This document shows, one piece after another, positions 19,525-28,989 of a stretch of 64,000 nucleotides of DNA; the first letter of the stretch is position 1; every line of letters starts with the position of its first letter. The DNA comes from Algoriphagus aestuarii (GTDB taxonomy: Bacteria > Bacteroidota > Bacteroidia > Cytophagales > Cyclobacteriaceae): NCBI GenBank assembly GCA_017051695.1, contig JAFIDK010000002.1, positions 930,001 through 994,000 on the forward strand, given 5' to 3'. A program made the position numbers and the translations under genes. The notes under the pieces were generated by a model. That model was not told the DNA's origin. It did no database searches and saw nothing but the letters and a program-made list of their open reading frames with translations.

Positions 19525-20823
19525 TCAATCCAGCTTTTCTACTCTTGTAGGCGTATCTATTCCCTGAACTATACTTTGACTACTTTGGGCAATGGCTTTG
19601 ATGATTTCGGTCATATTTTCCATATCCAGAGTCTCAAATTCATCGGAAGCTTTATGGTAATTCGGTTCATCATTTGGAGGCTCCTCCATTTTGGATGTGG
19701 ATATGGTATGGGCAGGAACACCCAATTCAGCTAAGGTGCTATTGTCTGATCTATAAAAAAGATTTTGCAAAGGATAGGGATCTGGTTCAAAATGAAACTT
19801 AGATCCTTCCAGATTTTTTTGAAGAATCTCTCCCATATTGCTTTTTTCATAGCCAGTGATATAGGCGCTATTTGTCCCCCATTTACTCTCTGTTCCGATC
19901 ATTTCAATATTAAACATCGCCACCACCTGATCTGGATTGAGTTGCCTGGAAAAATAAGTGCTCCCATATCCACCTAACTCTTCAGCCGTAAATGCCACAA
20001 AGATCAAAGTCCTTTCGTTATCATTTAATTCTTTGAAATATTTCGACAGCATCAGCACTGCGGTGGTACCGGCAGCATTGTCATTGGCACCATTGTAAAT
20101 GCTGTCTTCACCAGCCTGACCCTTCCTGATTCCAATATGGTCGTAATGAGCTCCAAAAACCACATATTCATCTTTCAGTGATTTGCCTGGAATCATGGAA
20201 ACCACGTTTTTCAGTTCTTCATTGACCAAATTATTTTTTACTGCCAACTGAATTTCCTCAGGGTCCAGCTGATCTGTAAATACAAAAATCTTTGAAAATT
20301 CTGTAGGGAATTTTGCCCTGGAGCAACTTCTTTGCAATCTGGAAAAGTTCTCCAAATGAGCTTTGTCAATGAATACCAAAAGATTTTTGTTCATTCGAAG
20401 CAATGGAAAAACTGTCTGATTAAAAACATCCTCTTTTTCAACAGCAATTAATTCAAATCCTTCAAAAGAATCTATATTTAATTCAGCTTGAGTGGTGTTG
20501 ACCAGCACATTCTCTGTATTTAAAATATCTCCATCCAAAACTCCCGAAATTTCCAGCGTTTCAGTTTTGATCATGGTAAAAGTCTGAAAATAGGAATCTT
20601 CACCTTCCATAAATGGCAATTCAGATTTCTGAAATTCAGATTCTATAAATGATGCGGCTTTTTCTATTCCCGGAGTAAAAATCATTCTCCCTTCCATCTC
20701 ATCGGAAGAAAGCGTTTTTTCAATTCTACCTACTTCCTCCACAGTGATAATTTTCTCGATTGAGGGCTGACAGGAAAAATTCACTGCAACAAGGACTGAA
20801 AATAATAATCGACTTTTTTTCAT
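19525..20823 (-). CDS. M28 family metallopeptidase, lipoprotein
   Basis: 432 residues. A lipoprotein signal ends at NFSC (Cys 18). The M28 peptidase domain covers about 205-420: GAHYDHIG gives H226 and D228, NGANDNAAG gives the bridging D248, TAEELGG gives E281/E282 (catalytic and metal ligand), and further ligands follow (a MFNIEMIG segment, and H in VPAHTIS). Likely an aminopeptidase attached to the outer or inner membrane facing the periplasm. The gene stands alone; about 490 bp of non-coding DNA separates it from the next gene upstream. Confidence 0.93.
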   Translation of the reverse strand: MKKSRLLFSVLVAVNFSCQPSIEKIITVEEVGRIEKTLSSDEMEGRMIFTPGIEKAASFIESEFQKSELPFMEGEDSYFQTFTMIKTETLEISGVLDGDILNTENVLVNTTQAELNIDSFEGFELIAVEKEDVFNQTVFPLLRMNKNLLVFIDKAHLENFSRLQRSCSRAKFPTEFSKIFVFTDQLDPEEIQLAVKNNLVNEELKNVVSMIPGKSLKDEYVVFGAHYDHIGIRKGQAGEDSIYNGANDNAAGTTAVLMLSKYFKELNDNERTLIFVAFTAEELGGYGSTYFSRQLNPDQVVAMFNIEMIGTESKWGTNSAYITGYEKSNMGEILQKNLEGSKFHFEPDPYPLQNLFYRSDNSTLAELGVPAHTISTSKMEEPPNDEPNYHKASDEFETLDMENMTEIIKAIAQSSQSIVQGIDTPTRVEKLD

Positions 20824-20884
20824 AAAGTATTTTTTACTCTATTGAGTTAGAAATTCTGTTCAACCTATTGAAAGGACATTAAAT

Positions 20885-21068
20885 AATATGATTGCCCGCA
20901 ATGATGCCAGTTACCTTGTTTTCTTTGCTTGATTGGCTGGAAGACCGATGACCGAAGCAGCCTCACAACTAGCGTTTACCATTTATTAAGCCGCTTTAAT
21001 CTATTAACTGGTAAAATAGGGGATACACATATTAAATAAAATGATTATCCGAAAAGATGCCAGTTACC
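20885..21068. repeat. MITE-like element, copy B (degenerate, inverted)
   Basis: 20891-20965 is the reverse complement of the right half of the element at 27691-27826 (gatgccagttacc, then tttgcttga, ccgatgaccgaagc). A second right-end fragment lies at 21041-21068 (gattatccgaaaagatgcc followed by agttacc). The left terminal repeat is missing, so this copy is decayed. The rest of the 20824-21315 gap shows nothing else recognisable. Confidence 0.55.
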
Positions 21069-21315
21069 AAACACCTAATGAATAGAAAGCTGGAATGGGA
21101 ATAAGTTGTTAAACCTATCCTATAAACTTAAGTTTAAAATTCCAAACTTGATTAGAAAGAAGAACAATCGAGTAATCCTGAAATGGTTTGTGAAGGGTGA
21201 ATCCAACATTTTTTGGATTTGGCAGGATAGTACTTCATCTATATAATAAGATTGATAACATCAGGGCTTTTCTTAAATCAATGCTTTTCCAAAAACCCGA
21301 TTAAAATACAGATTA

Positions 21316-23739
21316 TCAAATTCTTATCTGCAATGTCAAGTAAAAACCACGGCCATCTGAGGGCAATATTCCAGGTCCTGGATATCCTGTGGCTCGTCGG
21401 GTAAAATAATAAGCATTTAACAGGTTGTTGATTGAGGCTTCCAACTTTAATTTGGACCAGGAATAACTGGAACTAAAGTCAAGTACACCATAAGGTCTGA
21501 TTTCACCCACAACCGCTGAAACACCTCCCGAAGTAGCATTGGTGGCGTCCGTAAATTGTTCGGAAAGGTATGCATACTGCAAAGATGATCTCCAATTTTT
21601 ATAGCTTACTGCAGCCCCGGTTTTTAAGTTGACAGTAGGTACAAACTCCACTCTATTCCCTACTACTCCTGTGACTTCACTCTTTTTGTATTCCGAATCA
21701 ATGATTGCCACATTTGAAAAAACAGACATGTTCCAAAACTCACTTTGTGGGAGAACCAGATCAGTAAATCTCCATTCTCCATAAAACTCCAATCCGCTGA
21801 TCAAAGCCTGTCCAATATTAGTTCTTTTTCGAAGTACCCGGTTTGCTTCATCATAAAATTGGACTTCTCCGATCCTATTGTTATAGTTGAGAACAAAAAG
21901 ACTTAAATCATAATTAAAATTACCAGCATCCTCAGACCTGATTCCCATATCGATAGAATATCCTTTTTCGTCTTCTAAGTTCTGATCAATTACGGATGAA
22001 GGGTTTGAAATCCGCATGTCACTAAACGTGATAGAGCGATAATTCTGTGAGGCATTCGCATATACTTCCCATTTGGTATTGGGCTTATAGCTGAAACCTA
22101 TTCCGCCGATTACAAATTGCCGGGAACTCACCCGATATTCTTCTTGTCTATCAAACTCAATGATATTTCCGGCAAGGTCACGGTACACATTGCCATAATA
22201 TCCATCTGCAGTAGTTTTGATTTTCTCAAACCTCAATCCTGGAGTGACTGAAAATTTGTCGTTGATATAAAAGATGTTTTCAATAAATAGCGATCCATTT
22301 CTATTCGGGAAACGGTAATCATAAAAGATGTTTTCTTCACCATCTATGTAATTAAAATCAGGATCACTTCCCTTGCTACCGAAACCCTGGGTACTATGGT
22401 TGAATCCATGATAGTACCTAGTGCCGATCAGTCCAACAGAATGCATACCCCCGATCTGATAGCGATGTAAATACCGTGCCTCTGCTCCCCAATTTTGAAA
22501 TACGCCTTTGATCAGGTCCCGCTCACTGCCATCGTCAATGGTAGCCACTCTATTGGGGCGAAATCCAATAGAATTTCTTTTTGCATCCAAGCCAAAAACT
22601 CTCAAGTTTATGGAGTTGGCCTGGTTAAATTGATGATCCAAGTGTAGTGCCCAAAGGTTCCAATCTACGTAAAACCAATTTCTCTCCCGATTGCTTTGCC
22701 TGGGGTTTTCATCAAACATTTCATCCGATAAACCACCTGGCTGCTGGGCGAGGTAATTCATTTTGGTAATGTCAATTCCGATTTTGGTCTTTTCAGAAAG
22801 CTGGTAGTTTAAATTCAGGTAGGCATTATGATTTTTAAATTCAGAATTCGGTCTCCAGCCATCTCCGCTTTTTAATTGATAAAAGGCATAATAACTCAAT
22901 TTATCAACAGTTCCAGATACGTTGAAAAATCCATTATAGAATCCAAAAGAACCTCCTGTCTGCCGAGTTAAAAACTCGAATTTTCTGTCTTCCACGGGCT
23001 TTTTCATGACAAAATTGATCAAGCCACCAAATTGGGTTCCATATTGAAGAGAAGCAGCCCCTCTGACGATTTGTATTCTACCTACTGCCTCTATTGGAGG
23101 AGTATAGTAACTCTCGGGATAACCTAAAGCATCGGCAGAAATATCATAGCCATTTTGTCTGGTATTGAAATTGGAAGTTCTATTAGGGTCTAAACCTCTC
23201 CCACCGATACTCAACTGGACACCTGCCCCATCATTTTCCCAAATATTCAAGCCGGCTACTTTGGAATAAACCTGTCTGGCATTATTTGTTGCCAGATTTG
23301 CCGTCAAATTATCAGGAACGATGACTTCTGATTTTTTACCTTCATAAAGTCCCATACTTTCTATGCCGCGCATCCTAGTGAGTCCAAAATCGACAGCAGA
23401 TTCCGTGATCACCGCCTCGCTGAGATCTTGTTCCTGAGTTGCCAAATAGATGGTCAAGGATTCATTTTTTCCATTAATTGAAACCTCAACATTTTTGTAT
23501 TTGAAAGATTCACTGGTGAAATGAAGGACATAAGTGCCATTCCCCAGATTATCAAATGAAAACTCCCCTTTCGAATTGAGGTCTACCAGACGTACCCCTT
23601 CATTGAGATATACGGCACAGTTCTGTACAGGCTTTTGAGTTTCTTCAGAAAAGACTTTCCCGTTGATTTTAAATTGAGCTAAAAGCGCAATTGGAGCTAA
23701 AAGCAAAACAAGTGTATTAAAAACCTTTAATCTCATCAT
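21316..23739 (-). CDS. TonB-dependent outer-membrane receptor (FecA/siderophore-like)
   Basis: 807 residues. After a signal peptide (1-22) comes a CarboxypepD_reg-like domain (about 24-105, FKINGKVFSEETQKPVQNC), then the plug (about 130-250, with GVQLSIGGRGLDPNR and RIQIVRGAASLQYGTQFGG) and a 22-stranded barrel ending in aromatic-terminated LTLQIRI. The plug sequence is of the type seen in Fe-chelate receptors. Its start overlaps the end of the HTTM gene by 23 nt. With DUF4856, imelysin and HTTM genes upstream, it most likely imports an iron-bearing ligand with energy from TonB. The ligand cannot be named. Confidence 0.93.
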   Translation of the reverse strand: MMRLKVFNTLVLLLAPIALLAQFKINGKVFSEETQKPVQNCAVYLNEGVRLVDLNSKGEFSFDNLGNGTYVLHFTSESFKYKNVEVSINGKNESLTIYLATQEQDLSEAVITESAVDFGLTRMRGIESMGLYEGKKSEVIVPDNLTANLATNNARQVYSKVAGLNIWENDGAGVQLSIGGRGLDPNRTSNFNTRQNGYDISADALGYPESYYTPPIEAVGRIQIVRGAASLQYGTQFGGLINFVMKKPVEDRKFEFLTRQTGGSFGFYNGFFNVSGTVDKLSYYAFYQLKSGDGWRPNSEFKNHNAYLNLNYQLSEKTKIGIDITKMNYLAQQPGGLSDEMFDENPRQSNRERNWFYVDWNLWALHLDHQFNQANSINLRVFGLDAKRNSIGFRPNRVATIDDGSERDLIKGVFQNWGAEARYLHRYQIGGMHSVGLIGTRYYHGFNHSTQGFGSKGSDPDFNYIDGEENIFYDYRFPNRNGSLFIENIFYINDKFSVTPGLRFEKIKTTADGYYGNVYRDLAGNIIEFDRQEEYRVSSRQFVIGGIGFSYKPNTKWEVYANASQNYRSITFSDMRISNPSSVIDQNLEDEKGYSIDMGIRSEDAGNFNYDLSLFVLNYNNRIGEVQFYDEANRVLRKRTNIGQALISGLEFYGEWRFTDLVLPQSEFWNMSVFSNVAIIDSEYKKSEVTGVVGNRVEFVPTVNLKTGAAVSYKNWRSSLQYAYLSEQFTDATNATSGGVSAVVGEIRPYGVLDFSSSYSWSKLKLEASINNLLNAYYFTRRATGYPGPGILPSDGRGFYLTLQIRI

Positions 23740-25087
23740 CCCAATTCTCTATCCAATATTTGTTTTTAAATGATTCTTTTTCAAGAGCTAAATTGACCTG
23801 AGGATCAACCAAGGCCTTTCCCCTCCTCCCATTGAGCGAAACATATGTATCCGCATACACCTCTGGGTTTTCCCAACCCAAGTCTTTATAATGATCCCTC
23901 AGGATATGAGCATATTCCAAAATCATATCTGGCTGGGTCGCCATCATCTTCTCTTGAAGTGGAGTTAGGAAATCTTTATTATTTACCTCTAATAGCTTGC
24001 CTTGACGATCTTTTACCAAAAAAGTAGCCTCTCCACTTTTCTCCATCAGCATTACTCTCCAAGAAAAACGATAACCTTGCTCTGTCCAAAAAAGCTCACC
24101 AGGGTGCAACATGTACCTGAAAGGCAAAGTTAACTGAAGGGCAAAAAACAAGGTGAAAACTGTAAGCGTCATTTTATAGGCGAAAGGGGGATATTGAAAA
24201 ACCCGGTCAAAACGCCGGGCCTTCCCACCAAAGAAAGTTTTGATTTTCTGAACAATCTTTTCATGGAAACTACCCGAAAAGAATATCAATCCAGTGCCGA
24301 TCATGATATAAGGAAACATGCCGATCGGAAATAAGACCGCAGTCATCAGGTGAAATAAAACCACCAATAAATATGCAATGCCCCTTGTATCTTTCTTCCA
24401 AAGCAAAAACCCAATGGATAAATCATAAAGGCATCCTATCCAACTAAATAGGAAAGCAACCCAGGAAAGATTCAATAAAGATCCTATCCAAGGAAGGTGA
24501 TTGTTGGCCGGTAGCCATATTCTCATGGGAAGGGCCTTTAACAACCAATCGGAATTGATTTTGGCCAGTCCGGCATAGAAATAAAGAATCAGTACCATGA
24601 GCTTGAGGCAGTCGATGGTCCATCGTGGGATTCTAGCTACTTGTAGATTGGGATTATTTTTGGCATCCAAGGAATACAGACAATTAGCCGGTAAAAAAAT
24701 CATCAGAAAACTGATCAGGCTGATAAAGTAATAATGGTTGAGATAAGTAGACTTATCCATCAATTCTATGTAAGTGAAAGTCAGAAAAAACCCGACACTT
24801 GCTAGTCTGTACCAGAGGCCGAGGGTAATCATCAAACCAAATAAGATGGCTCCGGCAAAAATCAGATAAGTGAATGAACCGAAAGGTCTGACCCATTCGA
24901 AACCATAAAAAGTAAAATGATAGGATGGGTTTAAGTATAATTCCTCAATCCATCCTTTTGCCCAAAAACGGGCAATACTTAAAACCATTAACAAGCCAAA
25001 CATCATCCTGAAAACCACCAAGGAGGCTGCGGATGATGTTTGGCTTAAATAATGGAAAATAGAACCTTTCAGGTTAGTCACCATCAT
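23717..25087 (-). CDS. HTTM domain membrane protein (vitamin K-dependent carboxylase-like)
   Basis: 456 residues with about seven to nine membrane helices. The protein begins with a cytoplasmic stretch and shows the HTTM pattern: LMDKSTYLNHYYFISLISFLMIF (the LNHYYF segment aligns with a core motif of the family), FYAGLAKINSDWL, and LPMRIWLPA. HTTM proteins are distant relatives of gamma-glutamyl carboxylase; their bacterial reaction is mostly unknown. Two ATGs (25087, 25084) are possible starts. It overlaps the imelysin gene by 14 nt and the receptor gene by 23 nt, so all three are one transcript. Confidence 0.88.
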   Translation of the reverse strand: MMVTNLKGSIFHYLSQTSSAASLVVFRMMFGLLMVLSIARFWAKGWIEELYLNPSYHFTFYGFEWVRPFGSFTYLIFAGAILFGLMITLGLWYRLASVGFFLTFTYIELMDKSTYLNHYYFISLISFLMIFLPANCLYSLDAKNNPNLQVARIPRWTIDCLKLMVLILYFYAGLAKINSDWLLKALPMRIWLPANNHLPWIGSLLNLSWVAFLFSWIGCLYDLSIGFLLWKKDTRGIAYLLVVLFHLMTAVLFPIGMFPYIMIGTGLIFFSGSFHEKIVQKIKTFFGGKARRFDRVFQYPPFAYKMTLTVFTLFFALQLTLPFRYMLHPGELFWTEQGYRFSWRVMLMEKSGEATFLVKDRQGKLLEVNNKDFLTPLQEKMMATQPDMILEYAHILRDHYKDLGWENPEVYADTYVSLNGRRGKALVDPQVNLALEKESFKNKYWIENWDDEIKGF

Positions 25088-26210
25088 TATCCGTATAGGT
25101 GATGGTAATACTCATCGCAGAGCTCATATCCACTTTAAGCAATCTAACCAACTTTTGCATTTCAGTGTGTACATCAATCATCGAAGAATTATCCGAGTTG
25201 ATCTGATCCAAAAGATTTGGATCAAGCGATTTCAATTTGCTTTGAACCAGCTCAAATTGAGACTGAATATCCGAAGAAAGCAAAGTTCCAGAACTTGGGT
25301 CTTTTGCTCCAATCCCATCTAAATAAGACTTAAATGAAGCCCCTGTTCCAGTGGAGGATTTTCCTAAGAAGAAATCCATACTGGCTTGATTGGCAGTAAT
25401 CGCTAGCTCCCTACTGATACTTGGATAATAAAATGATTCAAGCTTTTCGGGGTTCACATTTCCACCTGTTGCAATTGTTGCCCCTGAAGGAATTCCAATT
25501 TTTCCGGTTCGCACATGTCTTTCATAATAAAGCGTAAATGCGTTCACCATTCCACCCATTGAAGACCCTATATCCAAACCTGTTTTTGATATGAATTCTT
25601 CTCTATACCCGGATTTCCAGGTGCTGATAACCTGGGAGAGAAGTTCATTCATTCGGCCAACCAAGGTCATAAGGTAATCCAATCGTTGTTCTCCTTTCAG
25701 ATCATCCTGGTAAAAACCCAAAATATCCTCATCTTCTGCACCTACTCCGTTGACTAGGTAATCCAAGGCAGGGAATCCTTGCCTTGAATAAGAAGATGGA
25801 AGATTTAAAATCGGGCTTTCTTCGCTGATATTGGCAGAAATCCCCTCTATATCAGCTGGGTAAATATTGAAGAAGTTTCTTAAGGTTACCTGCTCTGCAG
25901 GACCTACTTCAAACATTTCAATTTCCTGCCAAGAAGTATAGGAAGCTTTTAAGGCATCTCTTAAATCCTGCAAATTCTGGGCAGTAGGATCCTGCTGGAA
26001 GTCACCTGTTTCGATTTTCAGTTGCTGAAATTTCTGATCAAATCTTTCATAACCGGGGATAATAAAAGAATCTGCCCAATTGGTAAGCAAAACCTGACGA
26101 TCTAAATTCGAATCAGTCGAATCATCTTTTTCCGAATCCTCCATACAAGCTGAGAACAAAAAGGAAAGCGCCAGAATGAATAAGAAAGATTTTAAGAATT
26201 GATTTTTCAT
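25074..26210 (-). CDS. Imelysin-family (M75-like) lipoprotein
   Basis: 378 residues from the ATG at 26210, which directly precedes a good lipoprotein signal (MKNQFLKSFLFILALS, Cys 22); an open frame continues further upstream but would bury that signal. The imelysin fold is visible as two helical repeats. The canonical GxHxxE motif is replaced by GFPALDYLVNG, as in several Bacteroidota members, so it is unlikely to be a peptidase and more likely an iron- or ligand-binding periplasmic protein. It lies between the DUF4856 gene and the HTTM gene in the iron operon. Confidence 0.88.
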   Translation of the reverse strand: MKNQFLKSFLFILALSFLFSACMEDSEKDDSTDSNLDRQVLLTNWADSFIIPGYERFDQKFQQLKIETGDFQQDPTAQNLQDLRDALKASYTSWQEIEMFEVGPAEQVTLRNFFNIYPADIEGISANISEESPILNLPSSYSRQGFPALDYLVNGVGAEDEDILGFYQDDLKGEQRLDYLMTLVGRMNELLSQVISTWKSGYREEFISKTGLDIGSSMGGMVNAFTLYYERHVRTGKIGIPSGATIATGGNVNPEKLESFYYPSISRELAITANQASMDFFLGKSSTGTGASFKSYLDGIGAKDPSSGTLLSSDIQSQFELVQSKLKSLDPNLLDQINSDNSSMIDVHTEMQKLVRLLKVDMSSAMSITITYTDNDGD

Positions 26211-26262
26211 AAACTTAGAATCTGACAAAATAGACAAATGATGAATTGTTGGAATTTTCGGA

Positions 26263-27435
26263 TTATTGGATATTGAATTTTGCTTTGATCGCGGATTCTG
26301 CTTCGCTGATTTTGCTTGCATCCAGATCCCAGAATCCATTTGCACTACCCACTAGATTTAAAAGAATCAAATCTGAGAATGCCGCATCGGCATTGAACGT
26401 AGTGGCATAGCGCAGGGAGTAAATAAACCCGATTCCTTCGGCTATAGCATGTGCTCTTTTGTCGTCAGAAGTACCTGTTCTCCATTTTCCCAAATACCCC
26501 AGGGCAGCATTTGCCAAAGCCTTTTCCATTTCCTCTCTGATGATTTTTGCTTGCTTTTCTACTTCCGCAAAATCATTGTTGATTATCGCCACACGCCCTT
26601 TTAAAAATGCCGGGTATATCAAAGGATATCCTGCTTTATTGTATTCCCAGAGGTATGCTCCAAGTCCAAATTCCGTCACTTCACCTTTTTGGGAATCAGT
26701 ATATCCTTCTAGGTAAATCTCTTTTTGAGTCAGCATCCCATAAGCTATGTCCCAATTATGCTCTAATGCAGTATAATTCTCTGCAGAAACGAGGCTGTTA
26801 TTGTCAGCAGAAAGACCTGAAGTCAAGAGAACATTTCCGATGTAATCAAGTTGGAATGCACCTATCAATGATTTCTGAAGAACTTGAGCCAACTCGATTC
26901 CTTGTTCATCCAACAAATAATTACCGAGCTTTCCAGCTTGATTGATTTCTGCTGTCACATTCAAAGATTTGCTTGCTTCTTCCAGGCGTGCGAATAACAA
27001 TTCTAAGTTCGTTTTTGCAGCTTCCGTTTCAGCAGAAGATCTAGAGGATGCCACTCGGTCCATCAAACTAAAATCAGCATTTGTCAATGCTGAAAGATTG
27101 AAATCGGAACCGGTTAATTCAAGAAATCCAGTTCCAGAATTGGATGCAATAGAGGAAGCCAGGGAAGCATCAATCTGAACTCCGCTGCTTACCGAGTTGG
27201 TAATGTAATAATTCAAAGCCTTGAACATTTCCAATCCAAGAGTTCCCTCTTCTTTATGGACTGTGGTATTTCCATCGACATCCACAAATTGTTCTGAATA
27301 ACCTTTGCTTGTAGACACTGCACTATACTCCATTTTCAGTCGGAGATTAGGGTTTTCCTCATCGGAATTACATGCTACTGTAGCGAACAACGCTGCTGTT
27401 CCAAGAATGATTTTTGAAAAATTTAAGTTTTTCAT
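26263..27435 (-). CDS. DUF4856 lipoprotein
   Basis: 390 residues. A lipoprotein signal ends at TVAC (Cys 22). The body matches DUF4856 as I know it: a short segment with GYSEQFVDVDGNTT, then an all-helical region similar in style to imelysin, ending in a KISEAESAIKAKF helix. Function unknown, but the family recurs with imelysin and TonB receptors. It is the first gene of the operon and lies directly downstream of the two inverted-repeat operators at 27480-27525. Confidence 0.85.
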   Translation of the reverse strand: MKNLNFSKIILGTAALFATVACNSDEENPNLRLKMEYSAVSTSKGYSEQFVDVDGNTTVHKEEGTLGLEMFKALNYYITNSVSSGVQIDASLASSIASNSGTGFLELTGSDFNLSALTNADFSLMDRVASSRSSAETEAAKTNLELLFARLEEASKSLNVTAEINQAGKLGNYLLDEQGIELAQVLQKSLIGAFQLDYIGNVLLTSGLSADNNSLVSAENYTALEHNWDIAYGMLTQKEIYLEGYTDSQKGEVTEFGLGAYLWEYNKAGYPLIYPAFLKGRVAIINNDFAEVEKQAKIIREEMEKALANAALGYLGKWRTGTSDDKRAHAIAEGIGFIYSLRYATTFNADAAFSDLILLNLVGSANGFWDLDASKISEAESAIKAKFNIQ

Positions 27436-27470
27436 TTGATAGATTGTATTGGTAATATTGATTTGAGAGG

Positions 27471-27525
27471 CAAATATATTTATTTAGACTGATTCAAAAC
27501 AATTATTTAGAAAAATTCCAAATAA
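27471..27525 (-). promoter_or_regulatory. Promoter with two adjacent 23-bp Fur/DtxR-like operators
   Basis: 27503-27525 is a 23-bp inverted repeat, half-sites TTATTTAGAA and TTCCAAATAA, which pair with a single mismatch around AAA. Directly beside it, 27480-27502 is a second 23-bp copy (TTATTTAGA ... TCAAAACAA) with two more mismatches. Read on the minus strand, TATATTTG at 27478-27471 fits the TAnnTTTG -7 element of the Bacteroidota primary sigma factor. The operators would cover the upstream promoter element. Which metal regulator binds is inference from shape and from the iron-type operon. Confidence 0.65.
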
Positions 27526-27690
27526 AAATTTACGAGCATGATGTCTCAGGATTTGAGAAAATGTTTGATTCCAAGTAGATTAAAAAATTCGTCGGTCTGA
27601 ATTGAAATTGGCCGGATTTCTCTAGCTCCTTTTCATTGCTGAAACATAAAAAACTGGAAATTAAAGCCTTATAATTTATCTAATAAGGCT
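27526..27690. other. Intergenic DNA upstream of the iron operon
   Basis: AT-rich, no gene visible. It ends at the MITE-like element copy C. Confidence 0.4.
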
Positions 27691-27826
27691 ATCCGCTTTT
27701 GTGCCAGTATGGAGTCAATAGCAAAAAAGGATATGTTAAACTTAAAAATTGAGGCCGCTTCGGTCTTCAGTCATCGGTCTTCCGACCAGATAAGCAAAGA
27801 ATCTTCGGTGACTGGCATCTTAGCGG
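27691..27826. repeat. MITE-like element, copy C (best preserved)
   Basis: 136 bp. Left end atccgcttttgtgccagt (27691-27708) and right end actggcatcttagcggat (27809-27826) are inverted: ATCCGC pairs with GCGGAT and TGCCAGT with ACTGGCA, with a 5-nt non-paired block between. The inside carries GGTCTTCCGACC. Flanking sequences 27676-27690 and 27836-27850 resemble each other (13 of 15 positions, same orientation), which could be an old target-site duplication. No coding capacity. 27851-28086 shows nothing else. Confidence 0.75.
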
Positions 27827-28086
27827 ATAATCACATTATCTAATTAAGCTATTTGAAATCTTTGTATGCAGAGTGGCTGTCTTAGCCCAAGACTTTTAGG
27901 CAAACCTTAGCAAATGGGTAAATGGAAAATCCCCAATGAAAAATAGCTAAGCCAAACAGGTGATAGCTAGTAAGAGAAAAATTGATTTTTGTGAATTTAG
28001 GGATTGGCAAAATGATCCGATATTCCTTAAATATTGGGTATTGAATATTTGTATTGTTTAAGAAAACGGCTTACCCGTTTGCCATT

Positions 28087-28323
28087 TTAGTCTGTTGGAA
28101 TATCTGTATGATGGTCTGGCTTAGTGGTAAGAGCATGTAGTTTCGTACCACTTCGCAGGATCAAATATCCTCCGGTCAACCCCAAAGCAATTCTTGTTGC
28201 GATATTCCCTTTTATCAAGGCTAGCGATAAGACATATGTTCCGGCAAGAAGTGCTGTCATTCCTTCCGAGTAATCTGTGATTTTTTTTAATCCTTCTATC
28301 AATTTGAGGCTTTCAGTTTTCAT
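28087..28323 (-). CDS. Small two-helix membrane protein (DUF2892/YgaP-like)
   Basis: 78 residues from the ATG at 28323 (MKTESLKLIEGLKKI). Upstream in-frame codons exist but read through a non-protein-like stretch. Two hydrophobic segments are visible (TALLAGTYVLSLALI and IATRIALGLTGGYLILR), followed by a charged tail. The layout recalls DUF2892, a small membrane domain often tied to rhodanese proteins. No neighbour points to a function. Confidence 0.6.
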   Translation of the reverse strand: MKTESLKLIEGLKKITDYSEGMTALLAGTYVLSLALIKGNIATRIALGLTGGYLILRSGTKLHALTTKPDHHTDIPTD

Positions 28324-28540
28324 ATAGCGTTGATTTCTTTCTTTAAGTAATACAAAGCATGTACTAAGTTTATTGCCTCGGTACAATAGCAATCAGGCTA
28401 ATATTTAAATCCTTTCCATCCGAGATGAGAAAAAAAATGAGTAAACAATGCCTCGAATTGGGTAACAGTTTGGAAAATAAAACCTTATGTGTTTCAACTC
28501 TATTTTAACACAAAATCATAAGCAGAATAAGTGAAACTAA

Positions 28541-28626
28541 TAATGAGCATTGAGGCCGCTTCAGGCTTCCATGAAGCATTTAGCGCTAAATGAACAAAAT
28601 GGAATCTACCATTGGCATTATTCCTG
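28541..28626. repeat. MITE-like element, copy D (diverged)
   Basis: Shares attgaggccgcttc with copy C and ends in a changed version of the right end (ccattggcattattcctg). It contains the perfect 14-bp palindrome ATTTAGCGCTAAAT at 28578-28591. It lies about 50 bp upstream of the next gene. Confidence 0.5.
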
Positions 28627-28676
28627 ATCCTCTATCAGTGAAAATTTATTTTAATCCATTACAATAAGCCTTAACC

Positions 28677-28982
28677 ATGAAAATCATAATCCCAACAGAA
28701 CCTCCTATTCGAGCCGAAATCCCAAGTGACTACCCTATTCCACCAATTGGAGAGGAGTTTTATATTCGTTTTGAAACATTTATTACAGATCCTGATAATT
28801 TGAAAAAAGTCCAAAACCTTCTTTCGAGAGAAGCTTTGACAGTGGAAAGAGTTGAGGATAACAAAATATACCTCTATCAAGGTCAGAAAGGAGATTTACA
28901 GGGGATTATAGAAAGTGATGAATATATGCCATCTATTGTTCAGTACTGGGAAAAGCACCCAGAAACAAAACCGGATCAATAA
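28677..28982 (+). CDS. Uncharacterised 101-aa protein
   Basis: Not recognised. It starts at an ATG after a non-coding stretch and has protein-like composition: charged, no membrane helix, no signal peptide, a pattern of strand-helix-strand (EEFYIRFETFI, NLKKVQNLLSREALTVERVED, KIYLYQGQKGDLQGIIESD). A Pro-rich segment lies near the N-terminus (PTEPPIRAEIPSDYPIPP). Likely a small cytoplasmic protein. Considered real mainly because its codon use and length differ from the repeat-derived frames around it. Confidence 0.55.
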   Translation: MKIIIPTEPPIRAEIPSDYPIPPIGEEFYIRFETFITDPDNLKKVQNLLSREALTVERVEDNKIYLYQGQKGDLQGIIESDEYMPSIVQYWEKHPETKPDQ

Positions 28983-28989
28983 GGATGAT

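Noticed and set aside
25074-26345. Longer imelysin reading frame starting at 26345
   Set aside because: It would put 45 non-signal residues in front of a perfect lipoprotein signal; the ATG at 26210 fits.
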